Source of the DNA: Paenibacillus sp. SC116
GTDB lineage: Bacteria; Bacillota; Bacilli; Paenibacillales; Paenibacillaceae
Assembly (NCBI RefSeq): GCF_024733555.1
Contig: NZ_JANIOF010000004.1
Coordinates: forward strand, 62,001 to 126,000
Direction: 5' to 3'
DNA: 64,000 nucleotides
The notes beneath the pieces are model-generated. The model saw only the letters and a list, made by a program, of their open reading frames with translations. It searched no databases and was not told the DNA's origin. The position numbers and the translations under genes were made by a program. Within the stretch, counting starts at the first letter, position 1. Each line of letters begins with the position of its first letter. Positions 24,581 through 33,400 of the stretch are shown one piece after another.

Positions 24581-25474
24581 ATGGAGATGAAGAAGAAAGT
24601 TGTTATAGCTGGCGGTACAGGGTTTATTGGGAAATATTTCGAGAAGCAATTCCGCAGCATGGGACACGACGTAATCATCATTTCTAGACAACCACATCAT
24701 TTGGCATGGGACAACGAGCAAGGAATTATAGAAGCATTGAATCATGCAGATATGCTTATCAATTTGGCGGGCAAGTCTGTAGACTGCCGTTACAATGATA
24801 AGAACAAGCAGGAGATTATTCGTTCTAGAACGAGTACGACGAATCTGCTCGGTAAGGCTATCCTAGCATGTTCCAATCCACCTTCCTTGTGGATTAACTC
24901 CAGTACGGCGACCATTTACCGGCATGCGGAAGATCGTCCGATGAGCGAGGAAGGTGGAGATATTGGTACGGGCTTTTCTGTCGATGTAGCAAAGCAGTGG
25001 GAGGAAGCGTTATTTTCCTTTCATCTACCTGCTACACGGCAAGTTGCGCTGCGAATTGCAATCGTACTAGGCAAAGATGGCGGAGTGATGACCCCGTTTA
25101 AGAACTTAGTGCGTTTTGGGCTAGGCGGTGTTCAGGGCTCGGGCAATCAGCGCTTCAGCTGGATTCATATTGAGGATTTATTTCGGATTGTGATGTTCTT
25201 GCGTGAGAACGAAGAATTAAGCGGAGTATTCAATTGCTCTTCTCCACACCCGGTAACGAATCGTGAGTTGATGGAGCAGCTTCGCAAGACGATGAATGTG
25301 AAAGTTGGACTGCCTTCACCACGATGGCTGCTTGAGATCGGGGCTGTTGTTATTAAGACAGAAACGGAATTAATACTGAAAAGTCGCTGGGTAATCCCAG
25401 AACGGCTGGAGCAGTCAGGGTATACATTTAAGTATGACACATTGGATAAGACCCTTGCTGATTTATTAACCTGA
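24581..25474 (+). CDS. TIGR01777 family epimerase/oxidoreductase (YfhF-like)
   Basis: 297 residues; ATG 24581 has AGGAA 8 bases upstream, with a GTG at 24578. An extended-SDR Rossmann fold begins VVIAGGTGFIGKYFEKQF. NLAGKSVDCRY and WINSSTATIYRH are typical of TIGR01777, with Ser and Tyr in the active site region, and the C-terminal DUF1731 segment (GLPSPRWLLEIGA...) is complete. The physiological reaction is unknown. Confidence 0.88.
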   Translation: MEMKKKVVIAGGTGFIGKYFEKQFRSMGHDVIIISRQPHHLAWDNEQGIIEALNHADMLINLAGKSVDCRYNDKNKQEIIRSRTSTTNLLGKAILACSNPPSLWINSSTATIYRHAEDRPMSEEGGDIGTGFSVDVAKQWEEALFSFHLPATRQVALRIAIVLGKDGGVMTPFKNLVRFGLGGVQGSGNQRFSWIHIEDLFRIVMFLRENEELSGVFNCSSPHPVTNRELMEQLRKTMNVKVGLPSPRWLLEIGAVVIKTETELILKSRWVIPERLEQSGYTFKYDTLDKTLADLLT

Positions 25475-25641
25475 CCTCATACATCCTAAAATAAGTATTT
25501 GCGCTCATACTGCCCGTATTCGATTTGTACTACACCTGCTTTATGTTGTCAGTCCTCACCTCAGTGATTACACATGTTTCCATTCCAGCAACTTAGAACA
25601 GTCTTCATGCAAATCTAGCTATTCGTGAAGAGGTGATCAAG

Positions 25642-25920
25642 TTGAAGCGAACATTGTTGCAGGCCTTCATATTTTCGATTCTTGTTTGTGTACTTTACTA
25701 CGGTATTCAAATAGGAGTTGGCATGTACAAGACCCTTACTTATGTACCTGAGATTCAAAACCAGTATGAGAACGTTGAACACCTACAGCAAAGAGTCACT
25801 ATTGGAGCGGCAGGCAATTCTATCGATGGGCTGATGTTTTTTAGTGGAATCATTCTGATTAGCATGGTTAGCTTCATCGCGGGCAAGCGCTTGTTTCAGA
25901 AATTTAGGGGAAACAGGTAG
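25642..25920 (+). CDS. Small membrane protein
   Basis: 92 residues if TTG 25642 is the start (GAGGTGA spaced 5-6 bases); GTG 25633 gives 95. Two hydrophobic segments flank an extracytoplasmic loop with IQNQYENVEHLQQRV. Unknown family. The next small membrane protein follows 80 bases downstream. Confidence 0.5.
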   Translation: MKRTLLQAFIFSILVCVLYYGIQIGVGMYKTLTYVPEIQNQYENVEHLQQRVTIGAAGNSIDGLMFFSGIILISMVSFIAGKRLFQKFRGNR

Positions 25921-26000
25921 AGTGAATAATTAAATTCTTTATATAACAGGGAGACATTCGAAACGTTGAGTAACTTGTGTTGGAGTATTAGGAGGTTGTA

Positions 26001-26336
26001 ATGGAACGAGTCATTGTAAAAGCGGGATTATACGGATTGATACTTGGACTACTGTTTTCTATTGTATATTATCCAGATGTAATAACGGAAAGGCAATCGA
26101 TGGGAGGATATTCGAGTTACGAAATTCCGCTCAGGGAATATGTACTCCAAGTGCTGCGCAATGCCATTAAAATCAGTTTTTCGGCGATGATCGTGATGGG
26201 AATTGTTCAAATTTATAAGTGTCTTCCGAAAGCAGCGTACTCAAACAAGCAATTTATATGGGGCGTTGTAAAGTCATTCCTTATTGGCAGTATTATCTTT
26301 TTTGTTATTTTTTCCTTGATTGGTATGTTGACTTGA
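26001..26336 (+). CDS. Small membrane protein
   Basis: 111 residues, AGGAGGTTGTA directly before ATG. Three membrane segments (about 8-25, 55-72, 88-108). No family recognised. Terminator at 26362. Confidence 0.55.
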   Translation: MERVIVKAGLYGLILGLLFSIVYYPDVITERQSMGGYSSYEIPLREYVLQVLRNAIKISFSAMIVMGIVQIYKCLPKAAYSNKQFIWGVVKSFLIGSIIFFVIFSLIGMLT

Positions 26337-26361
26337 TTTTGTTCATCTACTTAGAAGCTGC

Positions 26362-26409
26362 GGCGATCACTTCCCTATCTGCCAGTGGGGAATGGTCGCC
26401 TATTTTTTT
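26362..26409 (+). terminator. Terminator of the small membrane protein gene
   Basis: GGCGATCACTTCCC pairs with GGGGAATGGTCGCC (with G-U pairs), followed by TATTTTTTT. Confidence 0.75.
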
Positions 26410-26504
26410 GGAGTTATATTTAGTAGTAGTATGCAATTTATTTCGAAATCAATGATCATGTGTAATATTCTTCAAAAATCGACAAAATTCTTTTAATAAG
26501 ATGT

Positions 26505-26578
26505 AAAAACAAGTAATAAAGCACTATGTTTTTAATCAATAGGGATAATATTATTCCTTCATTTCATTTTAGTATAAT
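26505..26578 (+). promoter_or_regulatory. Rhs locus promoter region, repeated at 45318-45393
   Basis: This region shares ACAAGTAATAAAG.ACTATG and the TTTTAGTATAAT box (TATAAT at 26573-26578) with the stretch before the truncated Rhs paralog. No good -35 box is seen, as for activator-dependent promoters. The rest of 26410-26699 is AT-rich leader with no other feature. Confidence 0.55.
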
Positions 26579-26699
26579 GAAACTATTGTCATATTATCAA
26601 GGAAGGGATCGTTCTACGTAATATATGAATAAATGCTTAATCTATCATATATTTGACTATGACAAGAAACGAATGAACAAGAAGAAAGGAGTATGAAGT

Positions 26700-27467
26700 A
26701 TGAAACGGAAATTTATAAGTGCATTTGTATTGGTTATTGCAGTAGTCAGCTTATTTCAGTACACCGGCTTAGCGGCATACGTGGCTCAGTACACCTACGA
26801 TGCGGGAGACCGATTAATTACAGCATCATCCAAGGAGCATGGTGAAACCTCCTATCAGTATGATGCAGCAGGCAATATTTTGCGTGTCAGCACAGCTCAG
26901 ACGGCGGCGGGAATCTTAATCAATGGGGATTTTTCAGGCGAGGTGCTTCCTACAGGGACGGGTCAAGGTTGGAATAGTTATGCTACGGAAGGGATTACAG
27001 CGGCTTATCAGGTCGTAGCTGAGCCTATCACTTTAGCGGTAATACCAGAGATTCCAGGTGGAGTAACCCAATCTGTCTATCAAGCCGTTTATCAACCTGC
27101 TAGTCCATACAGCCAGATGATTCAAGTTAGTTCATCGCAAGCGGGCGGCGCAAATATTTATCAGGATATATCCGTATTAGGCGGTGCGACGTACAGCTTA
27201 AGCGGCTGGATGAAGGCAGAAATATTGAGTAATGCGGCGGCACAAATGGTAGTTAATTTCTATGACAAGGACAACAAATATGTTAGCCATACCGTTGCCA
27301 GAAATATGCTGACTCCAGAAGACTGGTCACATGTACAAACTGAACTTAAAGTTCCAGAACACGCAGTCAAAGCGCGGCTGCATCTGCAAGTATTACTTCT
27401 AGGTGACAATGGATCTGCGCTTGCGAAATATAGCAATGTAGCAGTTCAATTGTTAGCGACACCATAA
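26700..27467 (+). CDS. Secreted mini YD-repeat protein with CBM-like domain
   Basis: 255 residues. A Sec signal peptide (about 1-26) is followed by two Rhs/YD repeats (YTYDAGDRLITASS and YQYDAAGNILRV) and then a beta-sandwich domain of about 165 residues (ILINGDFS ... IYQDISVLGGATYSLSGWMK) like carbohydrate-binding module family 4/9. It overlaps the giant Rhs gene region so that its TAA shares bases with an ATG at 27467, and translation is likely coupled. It may help present or anchor the Rhs protein at the wall (inference). Confidence 0.8.
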   Translation: MKRKFISAFVLVIAVVSLFQYTGLAAYVAQYTYDAGDRLITASSKEHGETSYQYDAAGNILRVSTAQTAAGILINGDFSGEVLPTGTGQGWNSYATEGITAAYQVVAEPITLAVIPEIPGGVTQSVYQAVYQPASPYSQMIQVSSSQAGGANIYQDISVLGGATYSLSGWMKAEILSNAAAQMVVNFYDKDNKYVSHTVARNMLTPEDWSHVQTELKVPEHAVKARLHLQVLLLGDNGSALAKYSNVAVQLLATP

Positions 27468-27481
27468 TGGAGGCATCTTCT

Positions 27482-30400
27482 ATGAAATCTAGCTTAACTC
27501 GCTGGCTTGTGCTTAGTGTCAGCATGTTGATTATTTTACTGATTGGTATGCCGCAGGCAGCTTACGCGGCTGACTATACATACAATCTTTCTCCAGGGGG
27601 ATCCGCTGAGGTCAGCTCCAAAGATGGTAAATCGATAACGGCCAAAATGAAAGGGCCTACCTATGATTATGCGGAAACGAGTGCGACGAAAGGGGTAATT
27701 GGATACGGTAGAAGTAAGCGGTCATCTTCTCGTATGGTGACCGGTGATGAACGACTGACGATTACGAATACATCAAATGATACCGTTACGATAACGGTAG
27801 ATGATAGTAAAGCGAGCATCTATTATTCATCAACTCCTGCGCTTGTGAATAAGTGGCTGCAGCCAGGTGACAGTGCGGAAATTTCGAACAAAGGAATAAC
27901 GGACGAATATTTTCATGTCGATGGTAAAAATGATCACGCGGACTATGATGAAAATAATGCGCTAATTTCTTTTGATGAGAATCATTCAGGCGGCCAAATG
28001 AGTCTTAAAATGGGTCGGAAGATTGCGATAACGAACCGTGATAAAGAGGCCATTGAAATCTATGCTCCGTATTTCAGCTTTAAAATGGAAACAAGGCTGA
28101 AACCCGCTGTGTTCCATAAATATATTGCGACGAATCAAACGTTGGAACTCAATAAAAGAGATGGCAGTGATTTTTACATTTACCTGAGAGTACCTAAAGG
28201 AACAAGGCAGTATGATTATGTTTCTTATTTGAACAGTGAATTAAAAGGTTATGGTAGCTCCTCGAATACGAATTGGAGAATTAGTGAAAAAGAGAAGTTT
28301 GTTATTACGAATAAAGCCAGTGAGCTTCTAGAAGTTTATGGTCCTACTGACGGTTTTCATCTCTATGACAGAGATGACTATGCGATGGAAACGAAGGTAC
28401 TGAAAAAAGGGGAGAGTATGCAGATTACCAATACATCTGCTGAATCCCGTTCGCTTACCCTTAGGGGAACCTATGATTTTGCTGAGTACGATATTCATGG
28501 CAAAGTCGTTGATTTTGAAAAAGGAGCATTTTCTAGTAGCAAATCTATCGGTGCCAGCAACAAAATGGTGATCACGAATAATAGTGCATCAGATATGGAA
28601 ATAGTTGCTCCAAAACAGGGGTTTACCTATGTATCAAGCCCAAATCCTGCTCTAGTCGTCAAAGAAATAGCTCCCAATCAAAGTATAGCAGGCGCTAATG
28701 GAACGACAGGACGAGCATCCATTAAGCTGAACGGTCTGTTTGACTATGCGACGTATGATACGTTAGGTATGATTCAAACTTATAATCAAAATCGAAGTAT
28801 TGCTCAACTCTATGTGGATTCCATGGAGAGATTCGCATTAACGAATGTTGGCTCTGCACCAGCACATATGTACACGGCTTACGATGCTTTTGTTTTCACT
28901 AAGCGTGATAAGCCTGTCAGCTTCAGTAAGAGACTTGCTGTTGGTGAGACGCTGAAAGCGACGAATAAAGCAACAAAGAGCTTTACGGTAACAGCTAATG
29001 ATCAGCATCACTATGCGATTTATAGTGGACAAAATAAGGTTGAGAAATTTGGTCGTCTGTTAATCGGAGATACCTACAGTGTGGCCGCAGCGGAGCATAT
29101 CGTACTCACAAATAGCGGTGCTGCGAATTTGACCATTTCCGGAGCTGAAGATGCATTTATACTTTCGGAACAAGTAGATCCAGCTTTGTATAAAGGCTAT
29201 TTGCCTGTTGGTTCAAGCTCCCGAATTACGAGTACCACACCTGGTAACTTCAATCTGGATATCGAAGGAACCTATGATCAAGCGAGCTATAAACAGGATG
29301 GAGCATTGCGTTCCTTTGATCGACTGCGTTCATCGAAATCTTTGCTGTTGTATGGTGGAGAAAGAATAACCATTACAGGAGCAGGTACGGCAATGCTGCA
29401 ATGGTTTGCGCCGTATGAAGCAGTAAGCGTTCAAGCTAGTGAGACGCCTGCACTTGCCCTGCGCAAGCTGACAGCAGAGCAAAGTGTTGAATTTACGAAC
29501 AAAACGGTTCGAAGTGAGAACATTAACTTTACAGGCAACTATGACATGATGGACTATGAAGCAGATGGAGCACCGGGTACCTATGCGCGGGATCGCAGCA
29601 TCAACTATCGTAGTGTGGAGGCCGGACAGCGTATTGCTGTCATGAGTCGACAGCCAGAACCGATTGAAGTATATGGTGCCTATGAAGTCTTTACGATTAA
29701 AGATCGAAAGCACCCCGTTACGTTCAAGCACAAGCTGCCAGCAGCAGCGAGTCTAGAGCTGACGAATACATCGAATAAGGCCTTTTCCATCTACAATGAA
29801 GGAAATTATAACTTTGCCCTGTATGATGTTAAAGGGAATGTAGCTGACGTAGAACGCAGCTATAAGAGCAAGTCCAAGCTTGTGAGCAGTGGTAACCGAC
29901 TTGCGCTGACGAACTCGTTAGCGACGAATACGATTATCGAAGGGCCATATGATGTGTTCCAAGTGAAGGAACGCGCTTTGCCAGCCATATTTGAGTATGA
30001 ACTGAAGCCTGGGGCAAGCATGGAAGCAACATTGACGAGTACGCCGTCTGCTGAAGTGAAGATGACAGGCATCCATGATATGGCGAAGTATGATCCGCAA
30101 GGCAAGCTTACTTACTATCAAAATAATCGCAAGACGATAACGACGGAGAAACTTGTTCATGGCGAAAAAGCAGCTGTACAAAATAGCGATGTACAACCGA
30201 TTATCGTCTATGGAGCTTATGATCCATTCCGTGTTCAAGTACGTGAGAATCCGGTAACGTTTAAGCGACATCTTCAAGCAGATGATACGATCAAGCTGCG
30301 TAATAAGCTGAATAAAATGATGTATGTCGATTTCGAGGGTACGTATGACTTTGCTCAATACAATGCGGAAGGCGAAGTTTCTACTTACTATTCTAATCAA

Positions 30401-33400
30401 GCTGGAACTACCAAATCGATTCATGATCAATACAAAATGGTTGTATCTCCAACGATTGGACAGTCTGTCACGGTATCAGGGGCATTCGATGCGTTTGAGA
30501 TTGTGAATCACAAGGATCGGGCTGTAACGATCAAGACGATGCAGCCAATGGATACGATCTCGTTCTATAACATTTCAGCTGGTCCGTTTGCTCCTAGAGC
30601 TGACGCACAATATGAGTATCAAATTTTCGATGCTGCTGGAACATTGCAGTCTTCCGGTAAGGCTGGCGGCGGCTTGGCGAAATCATTTGATTCAACGGAA
30701 CGTAAAGTGATCACGAATGCACAAGCGGTTCCTATTACTGTTGAATTGCCGACAGATGCGATCCGTTGGGCTGCGGATCCCAATCAATTTTTCCTTAAGC
30801 TCCTCTCAGGGAACAGCATTGAGGTAACGAATGCGACAAATGCTCCACAGGAGCTGACCGTACGAGGAAAATATGATATTGCCGTCTATGATGGACAAGG
30901 TAAGGCAGTTCGTTATAGTAAGGATGCTTTGCAAGAATCGATTGAAGTATTGCCTGGTCAGCGAGTCGTGTTAACAAGTACGAAAGTTAACGGGACAGTC
31001 GTGACAGGTAACAAAAACGAGCTGAAAGTAGTTCCCGTAGATACGCCTGCGCTTGTTCATGCACAAGTGGGCATCGGTAAAGTACTGGAAGCTGCGAATA
31101 TTAGCACTGAACAACGTGCACTGACGATTGTAGGTGACTTCAAATACCGTATTCTGCAGCAGCCGGAACAAATCGGCTATAGTCCGATGACGATCCCTGC
31201 TGGACAGACGGTGACGATCCGAAGTTCAGACGCGACAATGATTAGTGCTTACGCGCCATATGACTTCTTCCGTTTCGTAGAAAAGGATGCACCACCAGCT
31301 CCGATCTCAGGTTCGGCAGGAGCAGATCAAATCGCGAAGCTAGAAGCATCTGACTATGATCCACAGTCATTCCATGCCGATCCGATTGATACGTCAACGG
31401 GTGCACAAATTATTAACCGAACGCTGCTAACTGCGCATGGCGCGGTACCAATTCCTTTCCAGACACAGTATCATTCTTTACTTAAAGGTGATGCAGCACT
31501 AGGGAAAGCATGGGGCCATAACTATGAGCTTCGACTTGAGGTAAATGAAGCAGGAGACGCATTAAAGATCTACCGCAATGCTTTCCATAGCAATACGTTT
31601 AAGCAGCAGGCAGATGGAAGCTATAAGTCTGACGATAAAGCAGTCAAGTTGGATAAAGTCGAGAAACAGGCAGATGGCGGCTATGTGTGGTCGCGCAATA
31701 AAGGTACTACCTATCATTTTGATTCAGTCGGTCGTCTTACTGAAATGAAAGATAAGACTGGACAGGGTTTGCAGTTCCAATATGACGCAGGCGGTTTGAA
31801 AGCGGTAGTCGATCCATTTACGGGTGCAGCATTAACATTTAGCTATAACGCAAATGGTGATGTTTCTTCTGTAAAAGATCAAGCCAATCGCGAAGTAACA
31901 TTTGGGTATGATGCTGCTCGCCGATTGACTCAGATTACGGATGCAGCGGGCAGAGTGACGAACTATGCCTATGATGCGCAGGACCGCATCGTTTCAGCGG
32001 AAAGTGAAGGTACGAAGCTATTCGTGAACGAATACGATAGCGAAGGCCGTGTCGTGAAACAGCAGGATGCGCTTGCTGGCAGCAAGCCGACATTGTTTGC
32101 TTACCAAGAAGCAGACGGGAAGCTTATCACGACCATAACAGACCGCAACGGAGACATCTTCAAACGTACGCATAATAGCAGCTATCAGCTGCTTGCTGTT
32201 GAAGATGCGCTAGGTCGAACGACTTCCTATACGTATGATGAAGCGGGCAATCGTACAAGTATGACGAATCCGCTGAAGCAAACAGCTCGATATTCGTATG
32301 ATGAGCGCGGGAACGTAATCAGTGCTGTCGATCATATGAACCAAGCAATTACGATGACGTACGACCAAGCAAATAATTTGCTAACTGCGACAGGACCAGA
32401 TAAGAAAACGATTGTGAATATGTATGATCAGCATAATCGACTTATTTCCGTTACGGACCCTGAGCAAGGAAAGACAACCTATGCATATGATGCCAATGGA
32501 TTGCTTCAATCGGTAACCAATGCGCAGGGTAGTCAGTCGCTATACAAATATACGGGCAATCGAGTAAGCACTGTACAGAATAGCGAAGGAGAAACACTCC
32601 ATCTCGGCTATGATGATGCAGGTCGTCTCGTAAGTGAGAAGGATGAAGCAGGCAATACGACGAAGGTTGTCTATTTGACTGATGATCAGTTATCAACAGA
32701 GACGGATGCAATAGGAAATACGATTCGTTACACGTATGACAAGCAAGGATTCTTGGCTAGCACGACAGATGGACGAGGCTTTAAGACGTCCTTCGCCTAT
32801 GATGGCAATGGCAAGCTCACACAAGTGACAAATGCCAAGAATGAAACAAGTGCGTTTGGATACGATGGAGAAGGCCGATTGAATCGGGTCACGAATCCGC
32901 TAGGTAATTTTACGGCGTACCAGCATGATGCCATTGGCAATGTCATTGCGGCTACGAATGCGGAAGGTGAAACCTTCAAGTATGAATATGATGCATTGAA
33001 CCGTCTTACAGCGGTAGAAGATGCATCTGGTGTCAACGTGTATCGCGTTGCATATGATGCGGCTGGCAATATGAAATCTCAGTCGAACGCGATGAACGAA
33101 ACGTGGACGTATATGTTCGATGAGAACAATCGCCTTACGCAGTCGATTGATCCGTTACAGCGTCAAACGGCTTACACTTACGACGGTATGAACCGTCTGA
33201 ATGGCGTAACCGATCCGCTGCAAGGACAAACGATTCAACAATTTGATACACTTGGCCGATTACAAGGATTGACGGATCCAAATGGCAATGCTGCTGGATA
33301 TACGTATGATCGTATAGGCAGATTGACAGGACAATCCAACGCTTCTGGCGGTAATGAAGCCTATGCTTACAACCCATTAGGTCAGTTAGTCACGTCAACG

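Noticed and set aside
27467-27481. ATG 27467 as the start of the giant Rhs gene
   Set aside because: ATG 27482 has GGAGG at correct spacing and begins a clean signal peptide; the same applies to 45513 versus 45498 in the paralog.
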